DNA from: Linum tenue
Lineage: Eukaryota > Streptophyta > Magnoliopsida > Malpighiales > Linaceae
Length of the DNA: 64,000 bases
Assembly: GCA_946122785.1 (NCBI GenBank)
Contig: CAMGYJ010000002.1
Location: 26,634,492-26,698,491 of the forward strand
Direction of reading: 5' to 3'
A model generated the notes under the pieces. The model was given only the letters and a program-made list of their open reading frames with translations. It was not told the origin of the DNA and did no database searches. Shown here in pieces: positions 36,374 to 46,711 of the stretch; the stretch's first letter is position 1, and every line of letters starts with the position of its first letter. The position numbers and the translations under genes are program-made.

Positions 36374-36385
36374 CTAAGGGGCAAA
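36374..36385 (+). promoter_or_regulatory. Polypurine tract of the Tat element
   Basis: 'taaggggcaaa' ends immediately before the TG of the 3' LTR at 36386, the expected position and purine bias for the plus-strand primer. It is short and has one C. Confidence 0.65.
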
Positions 36386-36929
36386 TGTTGGGACAATCAT
36401 TAAGGCATATGGGCCTCCGAGCCCAAGACCACTAAAAAGTCCAATAAAGCAAACAAGCCCAATCCAGAGGATTGGGAGGCGGTCTACCCGTCGCACCTAA
36501 TAAGACCGCTCAGCATACAACGGAAACAAAGCAGGGCGCCCGACAGAGGATATAGTCAACGTCCTGACAACAAGGTACGGATACTGAACAAAGTACGGAC
36601 CTGACCAAGCATTTATGAGAAGTCAGAGGCGATTGAGGACCGCCCGACACAACGTCAGGTCGCCCGACATAACGTAACTTGTCCTCACTCCTAGGCCCAA
36701 CTAGTATAAATACCCATCAACGGATCACATTTATGGTAACTTCTATCTACTCCATTCTCTCTCTTATTCATTCTATCCACTTCTCTCACTAACTTAGGCA
36801 TCAGAGGAGGTCCCAGGGCTCCCCTGAGGACCTTTGTTGCAGGACTTCGAAGGTCGCCTCTCATCCTCCTAAGACCGCACGGAGACAGTGAAGTCTCGCA
36901 AACCGCCCGGTACTTTCCAGGCATAAACA
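36386..36929 (+). repeat. 3' LTR of Tat-type Ty3/Gypsy element
   Basis: 544 bp, the same length as the 5' LTR and differing from it at about 12 positions by eye. It is followed by the target duplication GATAC at 36930-36934. The small divergence and equal length imply a geologically recent insertion. Confidence 0.95.
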
Positions 36930-36998
36930 GATACCACGTAAATTCTTGTGTTTTTCTTTTTCGCGTTTCAGCTTATTTTACATGGTATCAGAGCGGTG
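36930..36998 (+). mobile_element. Copia-type LTR, right part, plus tRNA-iMet primer site
   Basis: Beyond the Gypsy element the interrupted LTR continues from 36930 to ...TTTTACA at 36982. TGGTATCAGAGCGGTG at 36983-36998 follows, the standard initiator-methionine primer site of Copia elements. No Copia gag or pol follows, so the element is truncated within a few dozen bases. Confidence 0.75.
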
Positions 36999-37009
36999 AT
37001 CGACCTACT

Positions 37010-38180
37010 GTGATTAACATTATGTTTGGGAAGAGGTGCAAATGGGAGGGGTAAACACAGTTTCCAAGACATTTGCACCCGTTTGGATAATTTGTAACAG
37101 TAGGGGGTGCAAAACGGGGGTGCAAAATTACTATTTCGGCTTACCCCCCGAATTGGGGTGCAAGGGAAAAAAGAGGGGAGGGGGGAAATTATGGATTTTT
37201 TTAATTATATTATAATTACATAATAATTCATATTATTAATTTTTTTTTATAGCTATCATTAATGTTGACGTTGTTCGGGGTTGACCGTTTGACTTCGAGA
37301 GCAAGTTTGTCAATGTTCCTCTAGTAAAATCGATATCTATTGGTTGACTCAAATTTGCATTGAAAATTAGAGATAAGAAGTGTTTGTGGAAAAAATAGAG
37401 AGGAACTGTTTAGTTTACTCAGTTTACTTAATTAAATAGTTAAAACTTACAGATTCGAACATGTTTGACTAAGTTTGACCATATTCAATTTAAATATAGG
37501 CACGAGAACCCCCTTAGGAGGACTAATTATTATTTGAGCATTATTATAAAATAATTTTATTATTATTTTTATTTTTATTATTATATATTGATTTTTATTT
37601 TTATTATTTTCTGATAATATTTTATAAATATGATAAATAAATATTAGGGCAATGTCTATTTTTTACCCAAACCTTTTTCGGATTCTTTTATTTTAACCAA
37701 ACCTATTGAATTCCTAAAAATTATCCAAACGTTAACGCTCCGTCAACTTTTCTGTTAGTAATGCTGACTAAGTATGACCATAATGAGTTGACTTCCTACG
37801 TGGCGATCAGAATACCATCATCTACTATTTTTAGTAAAAAGATTATCAAAAAACAAAACAAAATCTCACTCCTCACGTGGACGAAATAAGTAATGGTAAC
37901 AGAATGAATGCCCAGACTTTGATAAATTATAATACGTTTGGATAATAAATAGAATTTTTATAGGTTTGGTTAAAATAAAAGAATGTGAAAAAGGTTTGGG
38001 TAAAAAATAGACATTGCCCTAAATATTATAATAATATAATTACTTACTTTTCAATCTATTTGCACCTCCTACTTTTTCATCCAAACAATAATTTACGCCT
38101 CTACTTACACTCCTATCAAGTTGCACCTTCAGCCATTTATCCTTCAACTTGCACCGTTGTTGCCAAACATAGTGCAAGGC
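37010..38180. repeat. Degenerate inverted-repeat element hosting a MITE
   Basis: Sequence at 37021-37120 (atgtttgg...ggtgcaaat, cgtttggat..gtaacagtaggggg) resembles the reverse complement of 38055-38175 (ccaaacatagtgcaa..., tgcacctcctac...atccaaac). This suggests an old transposon with inverted ends. A younger MITE (37646-38020) lies inside it. No target duplication could be identified, so the limits are approximate. Confidence 0.35.
37639..38027. mobile_element. MITE family 1, copy A, with ~58-bp TIRs
   Basis: The body at 37646-38020 (375 bp) starts AGGGCAATGTCTATTTTTTA and ends with the inverted equivalent (...AATAGACATTGCCCT). Its arms match for about 58 bases. AAATATT flanks both ends (37639-37645, 38021-38027). 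A related copy lies at 56586-56927. The superfamily is unclear because seven bases is an unusual duplication length. Confidence 0.8.
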
Positions 38181-38543
38181 AAATGCACCAACCAATCTTT
38201 CACATGCAGGTGGTTGACATGATCCATCCATCTGGCCTTAGTTTGGTGCCAAGTTCCATTCATCTTCACGATCGATCCTCTGCTCTTTCCGTTGTTGTTC
38301 TTTTGTCACATTTACAAGAACAGTAACAATGATGGTGCACTGCATTCATTCTCCCTCTCATCTCATCACATCACATTATTGATTGATTTTGGACACTTTT
38401 TGGCGTGTTGCGCATAAGAGTCCATTTGATTGAAGGGGGGATCCGAAGTTGCCATGATTGCCATGGGAAATCACCTTTCTTGTAGTTTATTCACAAAACA
38501 TTACTTTCAAGCTAACATGTATTTTGTAAATTCGATAGTAAGA

Positions 38544-38882
38544 ATTCATGATGGTCGTTTGGTAAGCACGTAATGTAGAATTCATGTATTTGAAGAATTC
38601 ATGTATATTGTAGGATGAGTTGTGAGAACTTATGTAATATTAGAATGCATTGTTTGGCTTGCATGAGTTTATGGTAGAAACCACATAATTTGGCATGAAA
38701 TCTCAAATACTTTGGGTAAACCCAAAGCATTTGAGATATCATGGTCACATGAATTCTAGAATTACATGGTACACCAATATCATGATTTCTGTCCAAAAAT
38801 GAAACAAGAAAAACAATGGAATCTCATATATCATGTAATCTTGAAATTCGTGGGTAGATTACGTGCTTACCAAACGACCCCT
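38544..38882. mobile_element. Foldback MITE with GTCGTTTGGTAAGCACGTAAT ends
   Basis: The perfect 21-base end near 38553-38573 is inverted near 38857-38877. A central near-palindrome, 'aaatactttgggtaaacccaaagcattt' (about 38705-38732), would make the whole unit fold back. The target duplication is unclear (possibly ATGA). Confidence 0.7.
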
Positions 38883-39780
38883 AATGACATATTACGGTGA
38901 AGCGGGTAGTGGGAGCGACAGCCAAACTATAAGGAGGAATCTAGAACAGTAAGGGGGTGGGATCTACGGCTAATATGTTGGCGTATTCTTATGGTGTAAT
39001 TGTGGAAGCTAGGTGAGAATTTCTTGTCGTTGTTAAAGATTTCAAAAAGGTATAGTCGAGGGCTCGAGGCAGATCAAAAAGATAAATTGTACGAAAAATG
39101 ACAACAAAGCATTCATCATGTTCGAAACAGGGATCGACAATAGTTGGTTGGTGGATGATCTAGATTTTGAAGAAATTGGACGGATGAAAAATATAGATCA
39201 ATTTTTTTAGATTACAAGGGACAAACAATAAGAAGAAAAGAGAAATCCATTCTATGAAAAAAGATGCAGAATCTATAAATAAGTGGATGAATCAAATTAA
39301 TTCGTTGAAAAAGAAAGGGCAAGTTATGGAATTTTGATACTTTAATGAGGAACAAACAACATGTAATCGGAAAATGAAATAAAAAAGAGAGCAAGACACA
39401 ATGATTGAGGCTGAAGCCCAATTATTGCTGTTTTGGACAAAGACCCCAATAATGTTAATTAGTTATAATAATAATAATAATAACAATAATAATAATAAGA
39501 CGATTTACTACTTTTGGATAGTTAAACAGTGTTGCTTGACGACATAATTGAGCACAAAGTGCCATGATGGGTCAAATGTGACCCCCAATGTCTTCAGGTA
39601 CGTAGCTGACTCATTCTTGTAATGTGGATTAGTTCATTCTTCTTTCATAACAAAAGATACACGATGTACAAATTACAAGACAAACTTGTTTACACACAAG
39701 AACAAAAGAACATTATATACATACGAAGATCCAAAAATATGAGTCCAGAATTTCAAGAAAGCAAGTTGGTTTAATGAGAG
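38883..39780. other. Gene-free intergenic DNA
   Basis: AT-rich sequence with an ATA/ATAA microsatellite at about 39467-39498. No coding region or transposon ends are recognised. Confidence 0.55.
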
Positions 39781-39784
39781 CCGG

Positions 39785-39907
39785 CACGACACGGGGTCAA
39801 GTCATAGCATGGCACAACATGACACGCGACAAGGATTGAGCACGGCACGACACGAGGTCAAGTCATAGCATGACACGACATGACACGCGACAAGGATTGA
39901 GCACGAG
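39785..39907 (+). repeat. Two tandem copies of a 61-bp unit
   Basis: The unit cacgacacgggtcaag-like, with 'gtcatagcatg', 'acatgacacgcgac' and 'aaggattgagcacg', occurs twice back to back with few differences. It abuts a TIR element on the right. There is no coding meaning. Confidence 0.85.
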
Positions 39908-39952
39908 ACGCGAGGTGAAACCAAAGCGAGCTCTTTCTTTCCTCCCAGCCTT

Positions 39953-40785
39953 GTCAATGTAGGGGTGTTCAAATGGTTACCATGGATATTACCAAACCAA
40001 ATAAGGCTAAATTTCATTAACCATGAAATACAATATCATAACCAAACTGTCCAAACTAATACAACAACCAAATTAACCAAATTAAATTTAATCGGTTTGG
40101 TTAATTGGTTAATCAGATTAACCAATATAAAATCAAATTATCATTAAGTGGGAAATTTTCGGTTAATTTATCAATTAACAATTTATATAATGAATAAAAC
40201 ATAACAATCAACACATAGTTATAGTTGACCCTTAACATAAATACATGCAACTAAGACAATTATCTTACGGTTAGTATAAAAGTATTCACCTAACAAAAAT
40301 TTATCACAATGGTATGGGTTAACAAATTTTTGTGTTTGTTTGAATTGAATTAGTCTTTTAGCAATTTTCATAGGCTGAAAAAGACCTTGCTTTCAAGTTT
40401 TCATCCAACATAATATATGAGATTTATCTAAATTAGGCGTTCATATGTTGTGGTCTACACTCTACATATACAAATGTACATTATAGGAACAATATCAAGC
40501 TTTATATTTTATGAGTCTAAAAGGGATGAACGTTCAACTCTTGAGTGGTTATTCAAAGTATTAAGTATGTGTATATATTAGATATATGACTATTTATTTA
40601 TCTGGTTAATTTGGTTTGGCTGGTTAGGAGTGTCTGAAACCAAACCAAACCACCTAAACCAAACAAGCTAAAAAATTTAACCAAACCAAACCAATTATCC
40701 AAATTAACCAAACCAAATTATCCAAATAGTACTGGTTAAAACGGTTACCATGGTAACCACACCGTTTGAACACCCCTAGTCAATG
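39953..40785. mobile_element. hAT-like non-autonomous element, ~0.82 kb
   Basis: The body at 39960-40778 begins TAGGGGTGTTCAAATGG and ends ...CCGTTTGAACACCCCTA. The ends also share the palindromic GGTTACCATGGTAACC theme. GTCAATG flanks both sides (39953-39959, 40779-40785). GGGGTGTTCAAA termini are common in small plant hAT-related elements. The interior is made of 'aaccaaaccaaa' motifs and has no transposase. Confidence 0.75.
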
Positions 40786-41496
40786 CAAGAGAAGCACGCG
40801 ACTTAGGGAGCAGTTGTCGCCCGTAGTTAAGATTTGTTTAAAGCGGTATGTCAACTGTATTTGGTTATCGTTATAAAGATGTATTTAATTAAATTCAGTG
40901 GAAGATTCAATGGAGAACACTTACACGACAAAGATGTAAATGTTATGCTTAAACTCTACTCATAGGGTATTAATTATTAAGTGAGTCCAATAAAGCAAGT
41001 TGTTGTGAAGCTAATTACTTATAGTGCACAATTGGCGGATCTATGGATCCGATAAGGTGGAACTCATCCCTCCAATTTCATTACTTGGAGCCAGGAGGCT
41101 GTAGCTTCCTCATGCCCTGCTGCCTTCAAGCAAGACGATAGAAAGAATAAGAATAAGAATAAGAATAAGAATAAGAATAAGAAAAGAAAGACGGAGGAAG
41201 AACATAACATGGCAGTCTTTTGTCCTTAATTGGCACAGAACTGAAAGCCTTTACCCAGTGATATTTGGAGCCTTTCGGGAAGGAAATTAATTATTATGGT
41301 GTTTTTGTCTGCATCTTCCTGAACACATATGTTTGTTTCTCCATCTGTTCATATTGCATTATTATTTTTGACCCATCAAAGCTACCAGATCTGACTTATT
41401 AAAGGATTGGCTTTTTCTTATCTCGCGAATTAGGTCTTCTCTTCTCCTTATGCTTTACAAAACTGATAAACGAACGATAACCTTCCGAATTTTTAT
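40786..41496. other. Gene-free DNA with an (AAGAAT)n microsatellite
   Basis: Intergenic sequence with six or so AAGAAT units at about 41142-41185. No gene is seen. Confidence 0.6.
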
Positions 41497-41544
41497 CCGA
41501 CGAAGATATTGTCCGTTTTGCCTCTCGACCCTTACGGTTTTTTA

Positions 41545-42225
41545 CCTGGGGGCAGTGGCGGAGGCAGGGCCTTTTGGCCCTGTCCCGGGACAGGGGTAAA
41601 TTTTGGTGGAATAAAAATACGCTATATATATTTATATTGGTATATATTTATATTGGTGATGGAACACAACACGTATAGGTAGTATTAGAGTACTTTGTCA
41701 TTACAGTTACAACACAACTCATTACTTGTCCAAAATTGACATAAAATTAATTTATTATACAATAAACGAAATTCCAATTGCAATAAAGAACTAATCGAGT
41801 CTCTTTTCTCCTTATGCCTATCTGATCTTTCCCCAACAACCCTGAAATTGTCTAGCGACAACGGCAATCCCGCTAGTTTTGATCTACCCATTACAACTTC
41901 AAGTGTAAAAAGAGCATTTTCAGCTTTGAGTTATATTAAGAACATGTTTCCAAGTCGATTTGGCGACCAGTTTGCTAATACTCGTTTAGTAAGATACATT
42001 GAAAGAGACTTATATAATAGTGTAGAAAACAAATATTTTTGCGCTTCTTTCACTATATGAAATTCCTTCGTAGTTGTTTCTGAAAAGTACGATAGTATAA
42101 TCGGTTATTTTTAATTTATGAATGAATTATTTAGATATAATTATTTTTATTAAATACTTATATATTTAAGTTATGAAAAGAGGACAAGGGTGGTTTGAAA
42201 TGCTTCCTCCGCCACTGCCTGGGGG
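41545..42225. mobile_element. hAT element remnant with perfect 8-bp TSD
   Basis: The body at 41553-42217 (665 bp) starts CAGTGGCGGAGG and ends CCTCCGCCACTG, classic hAT termini. It is flanked by CCTGGGGG at 41545-41552 and 42218-42225. It contains only the C-terminal end of a transposase, so it is an internally deleted, non-autonomous copy. Confidence 0.95.
41848..42060 (+). pseudogene. hAT transposase C-terminal dimerisation fragment
   Basis: The frame reads LPITTSSVKRAFSALSYIKN, then FANTRLVRYIERDLYNSV. This matches the hAT C-terminal dimerisation motif, in which a conserved (T/S)-x-(S/A)-V-x-R-x-FS-L-x-x-IK block is followed by a short helix. Catalytic residues and the zinc finger are absent. 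It lies inside the 665-bp hAT remnant. Confidence 0.85.
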
Positions 42226-42427
42226 TGTAATTTAAGATGATTTTTCATAAGGTCACTCATCCTTATTGTACTCCACACCGATCATGTTTAATTTTGGAGT
42301 TCTCACAAGAACTCCTCCATTTCACCCCAAAACGCATCTTGTCAATTAAGGTTGGTTTCTTAATTATGAACCAGGGATCTCTCCGGTGCTTTGTCGATGT
42401 GTGATTTGTCTAAGGTTTTACATACAA

Positions 42428-42446
42428 CCCCCCCCCCCCCCCCCCC
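42428..42446 (+). repeat. Poly-C run in foldback loop
   Basis: Nineteen consecutive C residues. The length could be affected by sequencing error. Confidence 0.9.
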
Positions 42447-42849
42447 GGAACGATGGTGGGGCAAATCTCAACGAGGACGTCGAGTCCCAAGGAGGGTGTA
42501 TGTAACACTTTAGGCAAATCCCACATCGACAAAGCACTGGAGAGGTCCATGGTTCATTAGTAAGAAACTGACCTTAACTGACAAGACGCGTTTTGGGGGT
42601 GAAATTGAGGAGTTCTGTGAGAACTCCAAAGCTAAATGTGCTCAGTGTGGAGTACAACAAGAATGAGTGACCTTATAAGAAGTCATATTAAATTGCACCA
42701 CAAGTCAAAAACTGTGATGGTCGAGGTCCAAAACGGACAATATCATCGTCGAAAAAAGGTTTGGGATCCAATTCTTTGTTTTCCCCCCCTCATTTTTGGG
42801 ACTGAATTTTAAAGAGTTAAGACTTAAGACCCTCTATATATAGACAATT

Positions 42850-43604
42850 GATGAGTCTGGGGTCGTTTGAAAGTTGAGATTCTTCCAATATGTGTATTTG
42901 ATGAATACATCTATTGTAAATACAAAGATTGTAAGAATTGGATGATTGGAAGAATGTCTTGTTTGGTTGTAGCCATTCAAAAATTTTAAAGAACAGAAAA
43001 AATCACTTTATGAGCTAAAAGTGGAACAAATTAAAGGCAACAATCTCAAAGGAAGAATCTCACCTTTTTGTTGAGATTTAAAATGAGTGATTGTGGATGA
43101 TATGAGATTTGAGGGCTCACCTCAAATGCATGTATTGAATAAATTTTTGGAACAAAAAAATGATTCATTCTCTAGAATACATGAATTCAAAGAATCATTC
43201 ATTTAGAATACATGAATAAATTATTAGTATACAAACAATTGATTAGTCTTAAGGTGTTGTTTGGAAGTTGTGATTCTTCAAATTGATGTATTGGGACAAT
43301 TAGTGTATTATCATTTGATGGATTGAATCTATTGATGTATTAGGTAAATATCTTGTTTGGAGGTTTAGATTGTGTTTTTGTTCCAAAGGTAAAAAAGTTA
43401 GTATTGAGTGATTGACTGATTGTGAAGAATCTCAACAAAAAGTAGACATTGTAAATCCCTCAATATTGAGTGATTTTGGTGGGGTCTCCAAAAAGTAAAT
43501 GCATGTATTCTAGTTCTATATAAACAAAAAAAACGACTTAATCTCACAAATACATGAATTAGATCAATACACCATTTAAAATTACAACTTCCAAACTACC
43601 CCCT
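42850..43604. repeat. Pair of related MITE-like units
   Basis: 'aattgatgagtctggggtcgtttgaaagttgagattctt' near 42846 is repeated, diverged, near 43236-43280 (gattagtcttaaggtgttgtttggaagttgtgatt). The second unit ends near 43575-43604 with the inverted sequence (aaattacaacttccaaactaccccct), so 43249-43604 is a TIR element. The first unit has no clear inverted end. Confidence 0.55.
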
Positions 43605-43692
43605 AGTATACAAAATAAAAAAACTGATGGCCCATTATCTGCATGTGATGTAGCTGGCCCGTTTACAAAATAGATCAGAGTTAGTCGGCCTC

Positions 43693-43825
43693 AAAATCAG
43701 AATCAGGAACAGAAAGGCCCAGCTCACGGCCCAGCCCACATAACCCGTTTCAACAAAGGAAGAAAATCAGAATCAGGAGCGGAAAGGCCCAGCCCACATA
43801 ACCCGTTTCAACAAAGGAAGAAGCG
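43693..43825 (+). repeat. Tandem duplication in the 3' flank of tRNA-Ala
   Basis: 'aaaatcagaatcagga', 'gaaaggcccagc' and 'ccacataacccgtttcaac' recur in order in two adjacent copies. The first copy has an extra 12 bases (tcacggcccagc). Confidence 0.8.
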
Positions 43826-43831
43826 GGGCAG

Positions 43832-43839
43832 GAAAAAAA
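43832..43839 (-). terminator. Pol III terminator of tRNA-Ala
   Basis: On the minus strand an uninterrupted run of T follows the tRNA 3' end within a couple of bases, which is a standard RNA polymerase III stop. Confidence 0.85.
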
Positions 43840-43912
43840 TGGAGATGCGGGGTATCGATCCCCGTACCTCTCGCATGCTAAGCGAGCGCTCTACCATCTG
43901 AGCTACATCCCC
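43840..43912 (-). tRNA. tRNA-Ala (anticodon AGC)
   Basis: The minus-strand 73-mer starts GGGGATGTAGCTCAGATGG and ends CGCATCTCCA. The acceptor stem GGGGATG pairs with CATCTCC (one G-T pair). The D-arm/A box (TAGCTCAGATGG), the anticodon stem-loop CTCGC-TTAGCAT-GCGAG with anticodon AGC, and the T-arm/B box (GGGATCGATACCCC) are all intact. There is no intron. A run of seven T follows on the minus strand. Confidence 0.97.
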
Positions 43913-44223
43913 TTTTGTTCATTTAACAACGCTACCCAATTTTATAAAATGTTTTCCTTCGCTTTTCTTAATCTTAAAGACCAGAGAGTAGGAAAGAAAA
44001 CTTTCCATTTTAGATCGATCTAGCCATATGGGTGAAAAGGTTACACTAAAAGTTGAGAATATCAGTAACGTGACAAACATATTAACAAGAATCATAGCAT
44101 GCCCCTAGCTCTCTGCCGGAAGAAGCTAGTGCCATTTCACAAGCATACAATTGATCAGACAGACACTCATTCCATTGGAGAAGGAGATGTGAATCAATTA
44201 CTGCATATCATCCTTCAATCCGT

Positions 44224-45116
44224 TCAAGGAATAGGGAGGTCGCTGTTGCAGTCACTGAAGCTGCTGCACTTCCTGGGAATCCTTAGTTCCAGCAGAAGCG
44301 TTGTTTCATTACCAGTAGTGCAGCTGGTGATCAGGTTTGCTTCCATTTGCTTCGAATCAGCAACAGCATCCTCTGGCAGTTCCAGCCTTCTCACGTACCC
44401 GTATTCCCACCAATCCTCACTTCTCCAGTCCCCTGGCTTTGCCTTTGAGCTTGACTGATCGTCCTTCAATGGCTTCCACTGTCCACTCACCTCCACCACC
44501 TTCCCATTCTCAACACACACCTTCACTGCACTGCTGTTCTTCCCACTCCCTCCTGATGTTGCAACTGCTTTTACAGTCACAAATTAATGAAAACCCATCA
44601 TCAATAAATTCAACTTGAATTCTTTGCATGAATTCATCGTCTCAATCACCTCGATTACAATCTTGTTGGGCGAATCGTCTAAGTTTAACTAGTTATAAGC
44701 ATAAAACATACAATCTCTTCAAGGAACAGAACAGAGAAACAGAGGAACAGAGGAAAAGAAAAAAGGGAGTGAGACTTGCCCGCTGGAAGTTGTGCTCTTA
44801 ACACGTAGGCTTCATCGGTCTGGTACCAATCAACGGTGGTCTTGCCGGAGCTCCGGAGGGCGGCGAGCAACACCTCGGACTCGAATTCCCATAGTGGGAA
44901 GGCGTCAGAAGGATCGAAGAACTTGCTGCCAAACAACAGGGGACTGAAAATTGAGCCCTCGCCGAATACCCTCTTCTTCAAAGTAGTAGTATTTGACGTC
45001 CCCTGTCCCAGAAGAAACCTCTTGAAAACTTCTTCTCTCAAAGCAACGCTCCATTTCAGTGGAGCTTCTTCTGTTGTAATGACTTCAATGGTCTGCCTGG
45101 AGCTACTGCTTGACAT
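44224..45116 (-). CDS. HSP21.7: Class VI small heat-shock protein, HSP21.7-like
   Basis: Two minus-strand exons (45116-44780 and 44552-44224) join to 221 residues. The ATG at 45116 gives MSSSSSRQTIEV. Segments shared with Arabidopsis 21.7-kDa class VI HSP include VFKRFLLGQG, GSIFSPLLF, FFDPSDAFPLWEFES, KTTVDWYQTDEAYVL and WWEYGYVRRLELPED. The alpha-crystallin domain covers about residues 105-205; the usual HSP20 GVL motif near the end is not evident. The intron has a GC donor (G|GCAAGT) and a normal AG acceptor, which keeps the frame. HSP20 proteins bind unfolding proteins. Class VI members are divergent and their clients are poorly known. Confidence 0.92.
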
Positions 45117-45173
45117 CACCGGACGGCCCCTCGATCGTCTTCTCCTGTACCTCTAGCTTGCTAATTTCTTAGC

Positions 45174-45252
45174 TGATATATAACAGCAGCAGCTATTGTG
45201 CAATTTCCAGGGCTCTGGCTTTCAGAATTTGTCATAATGGGGGAATCTTCTT
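45174..45252 (-). promoter_or_regulatory. Possible heat-shock promoter: TATA box and HSE-like site
   Basis: On the minus strand a TATATA at 45182-45177 lies about 60 bases before the HSP21.7-like ATG. GAATCTTC at 45243-45250, one GAA..TTC pair of a heat-shock element, lies about 65 bases further upstream. Full elements need three or more units, so this is suggestive only. Confidence 0.4.
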
Positions 45253-45638
45253 TTGATCGTTAAAGTAAAGGAAATTTCAGAGAAAGAGAAGGGAATCAGT
45301 TCCTTTGAGATGTAAAGCAGACAGAGGAGAATCAGGCTGGCATGCAGTTTTTCTTTTCTTTTTGTATGTACTGTACGTAATGCATTTTCAGTGGCTGGGG
45401 CGGTATCGATCATTCGGAATATGCTATCACAGTCTAGAGAGGCTCCATAGTTACTGTTTCAACCAATAGATGGGAATCTTGACACTGATTTAGGGGTATC
45501 AGAGACAGGAATGAAAGCTGCTTCAAGGGCTGACCACGAAGCTGTGCAAACGTTCTGACTGGATCAGACCCGAATCGAGACATTCATATATTCAATCCGA
45601 TTTAAATATTAATTCGATACAATTTGATAGTTAGTATT
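45253..45638. other. Upstream flank of HSP21.7, gene-free
   Basis: About 390 bases between the HSP21.7 promoter and the MITE. No repeat or coding signal is seen. Confidence 0.6.
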
Positions 45639-45702
45639 TAGAAAATTGGGTAAATACAATTTAATATACAAACCTTTCATTTTAAACAATAGGATTTTGC
45701 TA

Positions 45703-46640
45703 GGACTTTTCGGTCGACCTAATCCCACATGCGGTCGACCGAACTGACTAATTCATGTATGTGAGGTTCCGAGACGCGGTCGGCCTCTTACATAATATGG
45801 TCGACCGCTTTGGTGGACTAACAGAATGAAAGGTCGACCCAAATACCTCATAGGGCGACCATTGTGCACCTAACAGGTCGACCGCATTATGAAGAGGTCG
45901 ACCGCCTTCACACCATATCCGTATTGGATATGGATTCCAACACTAGAAAGGTTCCACAATTGGACAAGGAAACGAATTGGGTCGACCTATTCACGTCCTA
46001 AATCTCTATAAATAGGAATATAAGTCCCCTTCAACGCCACCAAATCTGAATTAGGTTTTTCCCCGATTTAGAGCCTTTGTGAGGAAGATCGTTCGCGGTT
46101 GCTGTTGTACGTGTTGAAAGTGGTCGACCAGGTCTAAGGTGAGGTCGACCTAATGTAGCATTCGCCGTCATCTTTTCGAATGCGTGATTTCCACCGTCTA
46201 ATTTGATATATTGTTGCGTGCAGAATTCCATTCGGTCGACCGTGACATCAACCAGGTCGACCTGACGAGACAATTCTTCGTATTTGAATTTAGGGCACAA
46301 CACTTGGACTTCTGTACTTGCGAGGTAACGAAGATCAACCAAAGTGGTCGACCTAATGTGTTTCAAGGTCGACCGTTTCTGTTTGTTTTGGTTATTCAAC
46401 CTGAATGTTGACTTTGTCTTTGTTTGTATGACTATGTTGTGCTTGAAAAGGTCGGCCGCGTCAGATATCTGGTCGACCTATCCTTTTTTTCATTTTAATT
46501 TTGAACTTACTTTTTGTTGTTAATTGTTATTTTTCCTGTTGGATAGGTCGACCTAGGAAGAACAGAGGTCAACCTTAATGGTTGTGGTAGTCACTATGTC
46601 TTCCAGGTCGACCTAATACTTTGTCAGGTCGACCACGTAT
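45703..46640 (+). repeat. GGTCGACC array 1 (about 20 copies)
   Basis: About twenty exact or one-mismatch copies (GGTCGGCC, GGTCAACC) of the 8-bp palindrome, from the left terminal repeat through the promoter and leader intron of gene unit 1. Several pairs are 21-22 bp apart (for example 46232/46254 and 46346/46367). Confidence 0.9.
46007..46015 (+). promoter_or_regulatory. TATA box, MULE gene unit 1
   Basis: TATAAATAG in the context 'aatctctataaatagg'. It is followed by a plausible noncoding exon ending AAG|GTGAGG at 46138, then a leader intron (46139-46708) ending three bases before the ATG at 46712. The same 'tct.tataaatag' wording occurs before gene unit 2. Confidence 0.65.
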
Positions 46641-46711
46641 TTGTTTTTTGGTCAATTGTAGAAATTTGTAGTTGAATTATGATTTGAATTTTTCTTTAAA
46701 TTGTTTAGACG

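Larger units (their letters stand above)
26714..36929 (+). mobile_element. 10.2-kb Ty3/Gypsy Tat-lineage retrotransposon
   Basis: Complete in outline: 5' LTR, tRNA-Lys primer site, gag-pol with protease, reverse transcriptase, RNase H, a second RNase H and integrase, an antisense ORF, a polypurine tract and a 3' LTR. The 5-bp target duplication is GATAC (26709-26713 and 36930-36934). A second RNase H before the integrase, no chromodomain and an antisense ORF between pol and the 3' LTR are the signature of the plant Tat lineage. Two in-frame stops interrupt gag-pol, so this copy is not autonomous as it stands. It is inserted in an older Copia-type LTR. Confidence 0.95.
41498..42751. mobile_element. 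Foldback element, split by a hAT insertion
   Basis: Two long inverted arms are present. The left arm is 41498-41552 plus 42226-42427; the right arm is about 42497-42751. They match along nearly their whole length: 'aaggtcactcat', 'tactccacac', 'ggagttctca', 'tgcttt/aaagca', and beyond the hAT insertion also 'attgtccgttttg'/'caaaacggacaatat'. The loop holds a run of 19 C (42428-42446). The outer match across 41498-41552 shows the hAT inserted afterwards. A transcript of this unit would form a hairpin of about 250 bp. Confidence 0.8.
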
